Below are positions 42,729-54,349 of a stretch of DNA of 64,000 nucleotides, piece by piece. Made by a program: the position numbers and the translations under genes. Every line of letters starts with the position of its first letter. The first letter of the stretch is position 1. Below the pieces are notes generated by a model. It saw only the letters and a program-made list of their open reading frames with translations, ran no database searches and was not told where the DNA came from. Source of the DNA: Cylicocyclus nassatus (lineage: Eukaryota; Nematoda; Chromadorea; Rhabditida; Strongylidae); NCBI GenBank assembly GCA_958299035.1, contig CATQJL010000001.1, positions 7,122,284 through 7,186,283 on the forward strand. The letters are read 5' to 3'.

Positions 42729-45531
42729 TCAATAAATAGTCAAATGTGCATCGTTTGGTACATTATGTAAACTCTTATGAGCTTCGAAAAGCTCCGTCAG
42801 CGCTTTGCAATATTCTGCATGTAGTTTGTCTTCTTCTCGTGTGGGATTCTCAACTCGATCGACCCTAAATACGGAAAATATAGCTACCGGTTTTTTGGTA
42901 TAATTTTCGAAACGGCCTACCTTGTCGGTGCTCCCATGACTGTGGCAATTGGTCTTCGATGTGGCAGCAAGCTAAATGTATAGTTAAATATTCCGCGACC
43001 ATTTGCTAGCGGAGGGCAAAAACCAGTCCAACTTTTGATAAATTCCTGAATGCGTCAGGTGATTTTCCGGGGAGGCTTCTTTCGTTGATATCTACCTACC
43101 TGGAAATTTCTCAGAGCGGTACCTCTAGGGCTCGAGATAGTGTTAAAGACATCGTTTTCTCCAAAGTTGTACATAGGCACAAGATCCGCACTTAATGCAA
43201 GAATTCGTTGAATTTTACAGTATCTAAGCAATTTGAAACAGAGGATCAAATGCGAGTTTGCAGAAATTCGCAAAGAAGAGTAATGAGATGAATGATATAT
43301 CAGGGAAAAAATTCAAGTATTTGTAACAAAAATAATTTGCGGAATTTGCTCACTGCAAGTCCGATTTTTGTGTGTATTGTGCCATTGCACCACGTAAAAT
43401 CAAAACAAGCCACTTACCCGTACTGCAGAGCAAATCGGCAGAATCCTCGTAGTGATGAAAGATAAAGAACGTGCGCACCAGGACGAGCATCAAGAAGCTC
43501 CTGTGAACCGCCGAGCACTATTGCAATAGCACGACCTGAAAAGCTCATAGCTAATCTTTAAATTTTATAAAGAAAAAACATGGGAGGAAGGAAAAGGGGC
43601 AAAAAAAGGTGGGACGGAAATGGGGAAGAGGAGGAAAATCGTCAGAAAAAAAATTAAGTCACTACTCAGAAAAATCTTGGTGATCCGGCTGATCTGTGAA
43701 ATATAGCAGAAAAAAATATAGCTCAAAGCAGAAGGGAGGGGCGGGGGCAGTAAGGGTAGGTTGGGAGGGGGAGGGGGGGGTGGCATCAAAACATTCCTTT
43801 GAAACTGAATGAAGCAATGAGCATGCACTTTTTATCGCAGAGAGACATTTTGATGTGGAAAAACATTGCTAATGTTTATAGTCTGCTGCATGGCGAAGGC
43901 GCAATATCGTCTGGCGCGAATGCAGCATTATTAGCCGCAGGGCGCATAAGGCGCAGGATTTACGATGGTGGATACGCGCGCGTCGCGTTCGCATCCGTTC
44001 AGCTAATACTGCTTCTGCGCCTTCGTCATGCAGTAAACTTTACATAATTGATTGACCGGGTTTATCTTGGAAAATTATATTTCTAGCTGGGTTTAGTTAC
44101 CATACCTTCATGTAAGCTGGTTAACAGGCATTTAGACAGAAACCAACTACTACCGAAAAAGCTCACCTTTTCGCGGATTCTCCAAGAGATACTGCAAGGA
44201 TTCTCTAGATGCTTCGACGCCTCCTAAAAAATGGATGAATTTTGAAAAATTGTCAAAATGCTTCTAACATAGACCTTTAAGCTTAAAACCAATGCCAATC
44301 TCCCTCCTGAACGGGAAATAAAACCGCCCATTCAAGGTCAAAACTGTTGGTTTGAGACCAGGAAATTTTTCTAGGAATCCTGTTGCGTTCGTCATCATTG
44401 TCGCAAAAGCCCCTATGGAAAGGATACCGTGCGGATGAGAACTAGATCCAGCTTATTTTATACTCAAATAGTGAATTTGTAATTAATTTTACCCAATTAT
44501 GTAGTTCCATCTGGAGGTAGATCGGCAGTTTTGACTAACCGTAAGGGAAAGTAGTCAGCAAAATGCTTCCATAATGGGTGGTACTTATACCATGTCTATA
44601 ATAAATCTTTATTATTTACCGATAGGCTTCGATAATTGGTCAGCTTACCCAGTTACGTGAGCCTCGACGAGGTGTACGAAAATCGTAAACGGTCCATATT
44701 GCATATAGAACCATAGTCCACCAATAAGATGTGCGGAAGAAAATATAGAACGCTAGCTAAAATTGAAAAATACTTGAATAGCATATTATCAATATACAGT
44801 CTGTCCCAATTGCAGTGTTACTTCTGCTTGCGGCTGCATTCGCGGGGCGATGAATTAGGTGCTAACCCCGTTTTGTAAGATCTGTTTGACCGCTTAAGCC
44901 AAACGCCTTTCGAAGCCGTAAACGCAGCGCGAGACATTCGCGGGGCGTGTGAAAGAAGACGCTACGATTGAGATAGACTGTAGTACAGTACTTACCCATA
45001 TTGAGATGAAAGGTGCGAGCCATACAAAGATGAAATGGGCAACAATTAGTGTCTCTAAACGCCTTTTGAACGGTACTAGCATCGGCGCCCAATCGATCCC
45101 AAGAAAATGGACTGGATGGGTAAAGGGACTGAAAGATGATATGTAAGAAGATTGAGGACATAATCAATTGCTTTCCTAATACATTTTAGGAAGGATAGAG
45201 CAAAACCCAAATATGGGCGTGGTCGGGGGCCGGACAAGGTAATATTTTGCAGTATTGCAAAGCCGTCTCATATGAATAGTTTTTGCTGTAATGATCTAAA
45301 AACTATAGTGAAAAATGGCTTGCAAAAATGCACCTTTGGTTTTTCATGTGCATACGTTTGAAGGAACTTGCACGCCACTTTCTTCGAACTCGAATTTTTG
45401 TGAGAAATTTTTGTGATTTTATGGAACTTACCCTATAATCTTCAGGTTGGGATTTTTACCTACCTTTTCAACTTGTTAATGAGCTTGTCAAGACTTCCAT
45501 CATAAAAATCGAAGTGATAGTCAAGATTCAT
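42729..45531 (-). CDS. DGAT2/MOGAT-family acyltransferase, ten exons, one frameshift
   Basis: Exons in order of translation: 45464-45531, 44996-45128, 44649-44756, 44493-44595, 44275-44441, 44167-44223, 43418-43535, 43100-43190, 42921-43045, 42729-42864; all have GT-AG borders and joining phases. The enzyme adds an acyl group to diacyl- or monoacylglycerol in the ER membrane. Marks in order: IDWAPMLVPFKRRLETL and hydrophobic N-terminal segments; HFADYFPLRLVKTADLPPD; the active-site HPHG in exon 5; GRAIAIVLGGSQELLDARPG; RGFCRFALQYGADLVPMYNFGEN; LLPHRRPIATVMGAP; the end NDAHLTIY. The exons total 1106 nt, one short of 369 codons: a base is missing in exon 4 (about 44505-44512), just before the expected NYIIG, giving an early stop. 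Either this copy is a pseudogene or the assembly has an indel error. Every other exon is open. Confidence 0.92.
43879..44043. mobile_element. Palindromic MITE (copy 2 of 2), intronic
   Basis: It is homologous over its whole length to 16903-17060 (ends CTGCTGCATGGCGAAGGCGC and its inverse). It lies in the intron between exons 6 and 7 of the DGAT2-family gene. A poly-G tract (about 43735-43782) lies in the same intron. Confidence 0.75.
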
Positions 45532-45550
45532 GGTTTCTGAAAAAAATTTT
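45532..45550 (-). promoter_or_regulatory. Likely spliced-leader acceptor of the DGAT2-family gene
   Basis: On the minus strand a TTTTTTTCAG tract ends at 45537 and the ATG follows after only AAACC (45529-45531). An acceptor five bases before the start codon, with no upstream exon seen, is the usual picture of spliced-leader trans-splicing in nematodes. A conventional 5' non-coding exon cannot be excluded. Confidence 0.55.
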
Positions 45551-46142
45551 TAATGAAGTTGGAGAGATTTGCATAAAAGTTAAACGCAGTGATTGATCAG
45601 ATGATTTAAAATGAGCATATAGTTTATTTCTGTAGCGACTTCTTAGCTTCAAAGTTTATTATTTGCAGCGAGGATTGGGTGGTTGTATCCTAGTGGAGCC
45701 CAGGTTTTAAACAGCATCAGAATCTCAGAATGCTCAGTTTGGCTGGACGGTGCCTTCTAGCCAGCAGGCTTCGAAAATAAGCAAACGTAGAATTTCTTGT
45801 ATGGAATAGACCATGAGGGAGTGTTATGAAGAAAAATGATCAGCAATAGATAGCAACTATATCAAGATTTAAAATCAGTCAAGAAGGTCAAAAAATACTG
45901 ATAAGCTCATGTGATTGAGAGTTCGTAACAATAAAGATTCAAATTATGACTTTGCCATTAACAGACCAGAGTAAGGAGCAGGGTCAAGCGTGGGGTGCGG
46001 CGCGCCACACCTGGGGGGTCGTATTGAGGAGTCAAAAGGGGAGGGGTGTCGTAGTTGGGTAGCGATAACGCGGCCACTGCGCCGCAACTAATCTATGAAA
46101 AAAGCACAATTGCTCTCTGAGTTTTCGTCCAAAAATCGCCAA

Positions 46143-46190
46143 CATTCTTCCAAATATCGCAAGCGAGTGCTTGCGATATTTGGAAGAATG
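46143..46190. repeat. Perfect 22-bp palindrome with 4-nt loop
   Basis: CATTCTTCCAAATATCGCAA plus GC (46143-46164) pairs exactly with 46169-46190 around the loop GAGT. It is followed by a diverged right end of the CTCAGACAATCGC MITE family (46196-46250). Confidence 0.8.
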
Positions 46191-46433
46191 CTTGCTTGCT
46201 TGCCCACTTGCTCAAAATTCGCATGACCGCCTGCCTCCGGCGATTATCTGAGTGCTTGCAACAGTAAAAAAATCATATATGGATTTTAGTTGATGCTTTT
46301 TCGATCAATGAGATTGTTCGCACTGCTATTGGCACCAAATCAGCAAAGAAATCAAATTCAAGCGCATTTTAATTTCATATACTGGGAGTGCGCTGAAATG
46401 CCGGTTTCTCTTCCTTTGCATTGCTCATGCTTT

Positions 46434-46980
46434 CAGATAATCGTCGGGGGTAGGCGGCCATGCGAATTTTGAGCAAGTGGGCACCAGAAACATTTGAAGT
46501 CTTGCGGGCCGCTTGCAGAAATTTGGAATAATTTTGGCCAGTTTTTTGATGAACGCTCGGAGAACTATCGCGGTCTTTCTGTGGATAAGTTGCGGCCTAG
46601 TGGCCGCATTCTCGCGGACTTTCCAACAGAACATGCAAAATTGTGGGGGGCCGCATGGTCCTTTGTGAAGGACCGCACTGCCCAGGGTACCTACCGCTGG
46701 AAGAAGGAACCCGAAATTCGGGTAATTAAACCGATGACGCCTCTGCTACATAGAGTCTTATCTCTGCTCGGCGATGCACAAAACTGCGTTAAAAGAGTCC
46801 AAGCGCTTGCTGAAAGTTTGGTCAGCGCTCGCTGAAAGAAATTATTTGCTGAGCGTTTGCAAAAAATGATGTATCGCTGCCTTCTGGCAGAATATGCGAC
46901 CGTAAAGGAAGTGCCGCCCGCTGAAGGTTTGGCCACGCCCCAAAATTCTGATGACCGCCTGCCCCCGGCCATTATTTGAG
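46434..46980. mobile_element. Diverged member of the CTCAGACAATCGC MITE family
   Basis: The left end CAGATAATCGTCGGGGGTAG and the right end CCCCCGGCCATTATTTGAG are inverted relatives of the family at 4472-4790 and 53031-53350. The interior, with AGCGCTTGCTGAAAG-type inverted words, differs from those copies. Confidence 0.6.
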
Positions 46981-47039
46981 AGGGTGCTGATTATGAATGG
47001 ATCGGCTCTAGCCGGATATGTCAGCAAGGTTTGTGATAT

Positions 47040-47212
47040 GATTGCTCTAATTATTCGATAAACTTCCAAAGTTCGAATATGTTCGATATTCATTCATTCG
47101 ACATTTTTGATTTTCCGAATTTATTCGGAATTCATTCATTCGAGATTTTTTATTTTCGAATTTATTTGATATTCGTTTATTCGAAATTCTTCTTTTTTGA
47201 ATTTATTCAATA
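47040..47212. repeat. Degenerate tandem repeat, unit about 55-60 bp
   Basis: The motif TTCGAATTTATTCGATATTC followed by ATTCATTCGA and a T-rich tract recurs about three times. After the inserted repeat at 47213-47513 the array resumes with ATTCATTCATTCGATG, which shows that the dispersed repeat landed inside it. Confidence 0.65.
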
Positions 47213-47513
47213 CTAGTTGACTTACCCGGCTCCGCCCGGTCCTGTCATTATTATATTCGCAATCAGCATGCTCGATTACCCCCCTGTGCCAACTCCCAGC
47301 CCCGTAGCTCAAATTTTGCAAAAATCGATAGAATCGATATCGATCGATGACGAAAATAGCCTATGACACCCGCCGGGGCCCGAAGTGTATGTGTGCCAAG
47401 TTCTGTCCGAATCGGTTCAGAAATGGAGTTTTCTATTCGGAACATACGTACAGACATACAGACAGACAGACATACATACAGACAAACAGACATTCAGCTT
47501 TATATATAAGATT
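47213..47513. repeat. Dispersed repeat ending in an ACAGACATTCAGC tail (copy 2)
   Basis: It is homologous to 2474-2827 from ACTAGTTGACTTACCCGGC to CAGCTTTATATATAAGATT, but lacks the internal inverted arm of copy 1. It is inserted in the AT-rich tandem array. Confidence 0.75.
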
Positions 47514-47639
47514 CATTCATTCGATGAAAAAATTTTGGGTTACCCAAGTATACTCCGCAGTCGCAATATTTTTTTCCGATCGCGAAGCACGCCCCAAACA
47601 AATGCAGCTTCTTTCGATTCCATTGCGTCAGCCAAATTC

Positions 47640-47936
47640 ATTATTTGTCGTTCTTGTATTCTTGTATTGTTTATCCTTTTCACTTTTTTCTTAACTACTT
47701 ACAAAGCTCAGAAGACTTGTAAACAGTTCTTCAATGAAATTAGCATGCGTGAAAATCCTACTACATTTACAGAACTAAAAATATTGACGGGTTTTCAAGG
47801 TCAAAGGGGACTTTCGTACGAAATTTTCACAATCAAGGAGGACTTCGTTTTAGAATGCTGGTGCCAACTCGAGCCGAACCCTGACTTGAAACAGAAAAGG
47901 CCCTTGGATGATGTGATAAATATACTTAATTTCAGG
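47640..47936 (+). CDS. Possible exon of an unrecognised gene
   Basis: An open segment with a hydrophobic stretch (SCILVLFILFTFFLTTY) is followed by a hydrophilic, coding-like region (TELKILTGFQGQRG, ECWCQLEPNPDLKQKRPLDD) and a good donor CAG|GTACAAG at 47936. I do not recognise the family. The upstream part of the same frame runs through the dispersed repeat and is not genuine. Confidence 0.3.
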
Positions 47937-48055
47937 TACAAGTACATATTTCCGTCTGAATGAAGACAAATGCTCAGATAAGGTCGTCAAACACAAAATC
48001 GCAGTCATCTAAAAAAATTATCATCTGCTTAACAAATACATGCGAGTGCACTTAC

Positions 48056-48456
48056 AGTATCCATAGAACACTAGCGCTGCCGTAAATGACGCCACCCATG
48101 AGACATCAATTAGAATTTTTGTAACCTTTTCACGTAAATAGAATCAATTGCAAATTTTCATTTGCGCTAAAGGAAGCAAAACAAACTTGAAATAAACATC
48201 ATACTGCAAAGTTAGGCATATAGCGCACATTCTGTTCATAGCGATGAAAAGATGTGAGAAGATGCATATATCGTAGCAAGCCAAAAACACCAAGCCAAAA
48301 CGCCTCGAAAATTCTTTCATGGGTTTGATATCGCTGTAAATAACAGCTACAGTATTCCGAGACTTTTTAGTAAAAGCGAAACGTACAAAAACACCATAGG
48401 TGAATAATAAAGTGCAAAAATAGTGCAAAGAATTGCTTCGCCTGTTGATTGACTTG
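48056..48456 (-). pseudogene. Srx-like chemoreceptor (7TM GPCR) fragment
   Basis: After a TTTTAG acceptor at 48457 the minus strand reads KSINRRSNSLHYFC (loop 1 into helix 2), then hydrophobic stretches, then CYDICIFSHLFIAMNRMCAI, the helix-3 end with the NR motif of nematode Srx receptors. About 48056-48125 then gives EKVTKILIDVSWVASFTAAL before a GTAAGT donor, a good helix-4 match. The two parts are in different frames, with a stop at about 48144, and no clean intron joins them. I see neither the N-terminal exon nor helices 5-7. Most likely it is a broken gene. Confidence 0.5.
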
Positions 48457-48659
48457 CTAAAAGTCGCCCGAAAGAGTTTTGCATTGATGGTAGACGTTGT
48501 GAAGATGTGGTAGACGTTGTGAAGATGTGGCCACTATCCAGTTAGATACCCACGGAGCCAACCAGCGAAATCTAAAGCAAAGAAAATCCTTCTAGCCATG
48601 ACGTTTGATCTGAGGTTCAGCCTCTGTAAGGCATTTACATTGCTTATACTAATAGATTG

Positions 48660-49220
48660 TAGAATCAGCACAGGGGGGGGGGGGAGAATAGGTAGGGCCC
48701 CGCTCCTTTAAGTATAGATGGAAAATCTTTGAAAGTTTCTTCTGAGTTATGGGAATGTGCGAATGACTTACTCTTATTTGTAAATAAATTGAATAAATTT
48801 GTAAACTTCTTTGTGGAAAGGTTTGAACTTCTTCACTCAATGAAAATTTGGGAATACTGCAAAAATTATCGAAAAGTGAAGACTGCTCTTCAGTCCGCTC
48901 GGTTAATTGCGCAGTAAGAAAAATTGTCTAAAAGTGAGGGCAACTTCTTTTTCCTGTGACAAGCACTAGCTATAACCTCAGTGGGAACTCTCCCTCTCTC
49001 CCCCCCCCCCCGTTTAAAGAATGGGTCACGAAATTTTTGAAAGTACATGAGTTATAATGTGCTAATGACTTCTTTATACTCCTGATTAACTGGAATAATT
49101 TTTGAAAATATTCAGCCCTGCGAAAATTTTAGGGAGCGACACGCTCTTTTTTTTAGAATTTCGCGGTTAAGGATTCGCAAAGAATTTGGGAACCACCTCC
49201 AGGAAAGTTTCGTCTTCCCT
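48660..49220. repeat. Two fragments related to the hAT-type MITE
   Basis: The poly-G/poly-C tracts at about 48670-48683 and 48998-49010, followed by GAGTTAT..GAATGTGCGAATGACTT-like text, match the interior of the MITE at 38699-39050. Terminal CAGTGGCG ends are not preserved. Confidence 0.5.
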
Positions 49221-49616
49221 TCCCGAATAGAAACATATTGTAACTTAAAATAAGGTTTTTTTTAACTATTTCATACTGTTAAGACGTCGGACATAATACA
49301 AACTTAATCACGATATATATATGCTGAAATTAGTCTGGATTTTGTAATTTGTGCTTCGGTTTCGCTTATATTAGAAAGGTCGACCGCATCGATGAACTAC
49401 AAAGAGCTAGTATCTTTTTTTCCTGCGAAAAGAATTTGTTGGTAGGAATTCTTTTATTCAAGCTTTTAGGTTACAATCCAAGTAACTTCCATTTTCACTG
49501 TAGGTTTTTAGCAATCAAATGTTTTTTCTACCTGTGACCCACCAATAAAACCGAATTATTTTTGATGTAGCTCAATCGCATAGAAATAGGCTTATGTAAA
49601 GATGATTCCAACTTAC

Positions 49617-49791
49617 GATAAATATAATGTTTCCAAAAATTTGGTAGTCCTGACTTCCAACATGATGCTCCATGGATATTCGGCTGATGATATAAATGAA
49701 GGAATGTCCGAGGCGACTTAATTTATAGTACTCGAGAACAAGTCCATCATTTATACTAATCACGTGGGGAGTTCCGCAAATCAGAATGACA
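49617..49791 (-). CDS. Isolated exon, 58 codons, unrecognised
   Basis: It is a fully open 175-nt segment between a CTTTAG acceptor and a perfect GTAAGT donor. It codes for ICGTPHVISINDGLVLEYYK, then LSRLGHSFIYIISR and GSQDYQIFGN. The splice sites and composition make a true exon plausible. The family is not recognised and no partner exon was found nearby. Confidence 0.4.
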
Positions 49792-49929
49792 CTAAAGATC
49801 AAAGGATCTTCTTCATCATTTATGCATGTCTCTTTGTTTACGGATCAGTGCTAGCTTAAATTTTAAAGGGTAGAAGTCAAGATTGATGCTGGAAGAGGTG
49901 TGAGTTAAGGGCACTATTCGTATTGTTAA

Positions 49930-50117
49930 CCTCATCACTTATTCAATTTCAGCCGCTCAGTATTTTTGCTCATTATATGTGTTCTTTGGTTGTTTTTGCA
50001 ACACAGATCGTCCATCCTAGCATTAATCCATGCGAGTATGTAGTCAGGGGAACACCATCTACGTCTCCGTTCGCCTGGGTGCTAATTTCTTTTGATTATT
50101 TTCATTATAACAAATAG
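49930..50117 (+). CDS. Possible membrane-protein exon
   Basis: After TTTCAG the frame reads PLSIFAHYMCSLVVFATQI, then NPCEYVV, and runs to a TAG. A hydrophobic helix followed by PCEY is reminiscent of Sra/Srab-type receptors, but the match is weak. A second hydrophobic ORF at 50360-50575 might belong to the same locus. Confidence 0.2.
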
Positions 50118-51649
50118 AAAGACTCATAGAGACCTTCTCAAAAGCTTGCGCCCTGGACAGGCTTGCTCATTCCATAGTTGAAAACCAAGAATTTCCGTTA
50201 GCCGACATGGATGAATGTTTTCGTTCGTCTCAAAAAAGAACTTCAATCTTTCAAGGCTAGGCAAAAAAAATCAAAAGGAGAGTTGACTGCTTTTTTCTTC
50301 AGTCCTGACTCGCGGATTTTGGTGTGATGTAATCGGAATTAGCACTTCTAGCTGGGAATATGCTGTCAAATGCAGTGTTTGTTTTACTCTTGGTAAAGTT
50401 TTTCAACTCTAGTAATATCTTCGTTATACGGACCCGTTTTTTTTTGACTAGGTGTTGTGAGCTGAGCAGGTCTACTGCGAAAAAAATTTTGAATTTAGAA
50501 ATGTTAATTTTCCTTTTTTTGTGGAGCAGAAATCGAAACTACTCTATGTGCGTTCCAATCATCATCCTGATATGAATTAGCAGGTATATGCAATGCAGAA
50601 AAACTTTGTTGCTCCTGATAAAGATATCATCTTGAACTTTACTTTATCCGGGACCATTCACGGTGCTGATTATAAATCGGGAATACCAAAGCGTGAATCC
50701 GTCATTTTCAAAAACAATGGACGAATAACCAGACATCTTATAGAAATCAAGCATTACCACATTGAACAGGGCTCGGCAAAAGTAGCTTACAAGAGGGTGC
50801 ATTTTATTTAGAGGGTAAAAAATAAAATAAAATCTCGTTTTTTGCAAACTCTGCGTGAAGCCCTCAGGAAAAATACTTGAATCAGCAGCAGCGTCAATCA
50901 GCTTAGTATGGTGTATGAAAAAATTCCAACTGCTTCATGAAAATCGAGGCCCTCGGGAAAGATATCGTTTTCAAAAAACCTTCTAGTCAGGCAAGGCACG
51001 GAGGGTCCAGTCGCTCCCTACACTGCGTTGAGAATCTTACTATAATATCTTTTGATAACTGCCAAAGCGATGCGACGAGGGTACTCTCCTCCCCCATATG
51101 CTTCACCGTTGTGCTATGTGTTCTCTTACAGTGTTAACAGCAGATTCGCGACAACGAGGGCAGTCCAGATTATGCGGCGACGAAATATAACTGCGATACA
51201 TGAACTAACGCGGATGTGCAGAGAAACGCCGAGAGAGTACTCGGGAGCGCATGCAATCAAGGAGGATCCACATAGTTCGCATAACAGCGACGTAGAGTTG
51301 ACGGCGTTCGGTTAGTTTCCAGACTGTATGCACTTTAAATGCAAATTATGCTTGCTCAGTGCAATTATGGGCAACAGTCGTCAAAGATCACCTACTCATT
51401 CATAAATAAGCAAGAAGGAGATCAAGTGCGTGTCATGTGCAGAGCTCAAACAACAACGAAATATTGATTCCGGACTACCGAATTAGTGCAAATGTCTGAC
51501 CCCCAGTTGCTATCATAAATCGGAAAACTCGCACATTTTGCTTCCTATCCTGCCTAACTTCTTACAATCATTAGTTTTCGAAAAACAAATTATGATTTTG
51601 AACAATATGAAGGTTAGAAAATTAAGATAATATAACCTATCAATTTTAC

Positions 51650-52600
51650 GGGGATTCGCTTAAACCTCACCTTCTCAATGCTTGTACACCTTGTGAATGC
51701 TTGTTTTTGAAAATATTGTTTTTGCTTCTGGAAATAGAAAAACAGGGGGAGCTATCTTTTGGAAGAAAAGAATCAGTCGATTCATGCAGTAGTACATTTT
51801 TCCAAAATTCTAGGAACATTTTGCTAAATTTCTAGGATTAAATGCGGAATCTTATAAAAACCTGTTAAATACTTACTTTTGGATGCTTTTACATTGTGAA
51901 AATATTGTTTTTGCCTTTAAAAACAAATGAGCAGAGGGAGCTCGGTGTGCTGAAAGGAAAGACTCAACAAATCCACTCGAAAACACACTTCTTCCAACTA
52001 GACTTTAATGTTAAAATTCATAGAACTTGCTGCATTTGTTTTTGGCGGCCTACAATTTGTGAAATTCCTACTTTTGCCAATAAAAACAACACAACAGAGA
52101 GAGCTTGTCTTAATGGAAGAAAAGACTTAGTGTTCATGCGGCAGGAGATTTTTGATATGATTCTCTAGGCAGTGCTGAATCTTACAGGAAAGGCTTGAAA
52201 TTCACTTTGGCCGCTTTTATCTTGCGAAAAACATGCTTCTGCTTTAAAAAGCATAAGTCTCGAAGAAAGGAAAGCTTCAAAGGACTTTATGCTGCAGCAC
52301 ATTTAGGCTAAGAACTTTTCAGTTTTAATGCTAAATCATGCAAAAGCTCGCTTGAAATAGACTCTTGAATACCCAGAGGTTTCATGTGACAGGACATTTT
52401 TGCTAGGAATGTCCAAGAAAAAGCTTTGAGCAAGCTTTGGTCTCGCTTTAAGAAATGACCGTTTCTTGTCGAGACGTAGTAAGGAGAGTTTAGGACTGTG
52501 CATGATCGCGAAGCTTGATGTGTTAGCGGCCGTTGCACATTTCCTGAATGTCAGCCTGAGTTTCGGGTTGAAGCCTGTTCTACAAAGATGACTGCTGAGG
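51650..52600. repeat. Left block of diverged tandem repeats, unit about 150 bp
   Basis: Words such as ATGCTAAAT..CTTGAAAT..CACTTT(T/G)G(A/C)CCGCTTTTA(C/T)(T/A)T, GCAGAGGGAGCT and TTCATGCGGCAG recur at roughly 150-bp steps. The same words fill 54830-56590. The terminal part 52385-52590 is closely similar to 56385-56590, 4.0 kb away. Confidence 0.6.
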
Positions 52601-52849
52601 TGATCTTCAGATTTAGTAGCTATGGTATCTGGATCGTACTTGCAAGAAGAACAGCGTAGATGATTTGGGAGTTACTCAACATGAAAAGTTTCCTTGAGAG
52701 CATAATTTACTTCAACTACTACGTACTTACGTTGCCCCAAGATCGTTGAGAAAATGGAAATGATCTTGAAATTATATCTTGAAATGAGCCTGATCTTGCT
52801 TCCACTACTACTTGCATTGCGAAAAAGATCGTTGAGAAAATGGGAATTC

Positions 52850-54330
52850 ACTCTCTTGCTATTTTTAGTTGCACGCAGATAGTTATCAATGTACCTGCCC
52901 CAACCCACTTGATAGCGACCCCTAGGGTCGCTACTGCCGCAGGACATTTCTCCGAACAATTCCTTGTTTTCGAAGCGCTATTTTTAGTTGCACGGAGATA
53001 GTTATCAATGTATCTGCCCCAACCCACTTGCTCAGGCAATCGCCGGGGGCAGGCGGGCACCGGAAAAATAGATTGCTGATCTCTCGCACCCCGCTCGCGG
53101 ATTTTTTGGAAAGCAATCAGAATTTTTCGGAAGACCGCTTGCTGAGTTCTCGATTCCTCAGAGATTCAGCAATATATTTGCAAAAGATAAGAGCGAAAAA
53201 AAATTCAACAGGCGGTCTCTCAAAAATCCGCTGACTCAGCAAGCGGTCTTCCGAAAAGTCCTGATTGCTTTGCAAAAAATCCGCGAGCGGGGTGCGAGAA
53301 ATCAGCAATCTATTTTTCCGATGCTCGCCTGCCCCCAGCGATTGTCTGAATGATAGCGACCCCTAGGGTCGTTACTGCCGCAGGACATTTCTCCGAACAA
53401 TTCCTTGTTTTCAAGGCGCTATTTTTAGTCGCACGCAGACAGTTATCAATGTATCTGCCCCAACCCACTTGATAGCGACCCCTAGGGTCGCTACTGCCGC
53501 AGGACATTTTTCCGAACAATTCCTTGTTTTCAAGGCGCTATTTTTAGTCGCACGCAGACAGTTATCAATGTATCTGCCCCAACTCACTTGCTAGCGACTC
53601 GTAGGGTCATGCTGCCGCGGGACATTTTTGTTAAGACTTCCTTGTTTTCAAGGCTAAGTTATAAAAAACCTCCTTGAAATCCACTTCAAGCAAAAATTCT
53701 TGTGCTCACAGTAGTGGAAAAGTAAAGGAGCTTTGCAAGAAGAACAGCGTAGATGATTTGAGAGTTACCATTGCAAAAAGTTTGCTTAAGAGCATGATTT
53801 TACTCCTACGACTACATATTTACGTTTCGCCAAAAACGTTGAGAAAATGGAAGTCCATTTCCTTGCCATTTTAGTTGCACGCAGTTAGTTATCAATGTAT
53901 CTGCCCCAACCCACTTGCTAGCGACTCGTAGGGTCATGCTGCCGCGGAAAATTTTTGTTAAGACTTCCTTGTTTTCAAGGCTAAGTTATAAAAAACCTCC
54001 TTGAAATCCACTTCAAGCAAAAATTCTTGTGCTCACAGTAGCGGAAAAGTAAAGGAGCTTTGCAAGAAGAACAGCGTAGATGATTTGAGAGTTACCATTG
54101 CAAAAAGTTTGCTTGAGAGCATGATTTTACTCCTACGACTACATATTTACGTTTCGCCAAAAACCGTTGAGAAAATGGAAGTCCATTTCCTTGCCATTTT
54201 AGTTGCACGCAGTCAGTTATCAATGTATCTGCCCCAACCCACTTGATAGCGACCCCTAAGGTCGCTACTGGCGCAGGACATTTTTCCGAACAATTTCTTG
54301 TTTTCAAGGCTAACTTATAAGAAAAATCCA
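52850..54330. repeat. Satellite array: about 120-bp and 327-bp units
   Basis: TTTTTAGT(T/C)GCACGCAGA, then AGTTATCAATGTATCTGCCC and TAGCGACCCCTAGGGTCGC, repeat at about 119-121 bp (52860, 52980, and 53420, 53539 after the MITE). From 53654 the array switches to a 327-bp unit, repeated twice almost perfectly (53654-53980 and 53981-54307), with the 120-bp motif embedded in it. The near identity of the 327-bp copies points to recent unequal exchange or an assembly duplication. Confidence 0.85.
53031..53350. mobile_element. MITE inserted in the 120-bp satellite
   Basis: It is nearly identical to 4472-4790. The satellite reads CCCACTTGATAGCGACC elsewhere. Here it is split, CCCACTTG before and TGATAGCGACC after, so the target duplication is TG rather than TA, or a mutated TA. 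The array is its own empty-site control. Confidence 0.88.
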
Positions 54331-54349
54331 TTTTAATCGCGCCTACTTA

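Noticed and set aside
46494..46972. ORFs of 113 and 93 codons
   Set aside because: Both lie in the diverged MITE at 46434-46980 and overlap on opposite strands.
53674..54246. Two nearly identical ORFs of 66 and 81 codons
   Set aside because: They are a consequence of the 327-bp tandem unit; the reading is not conserved in the related 120-bp units.
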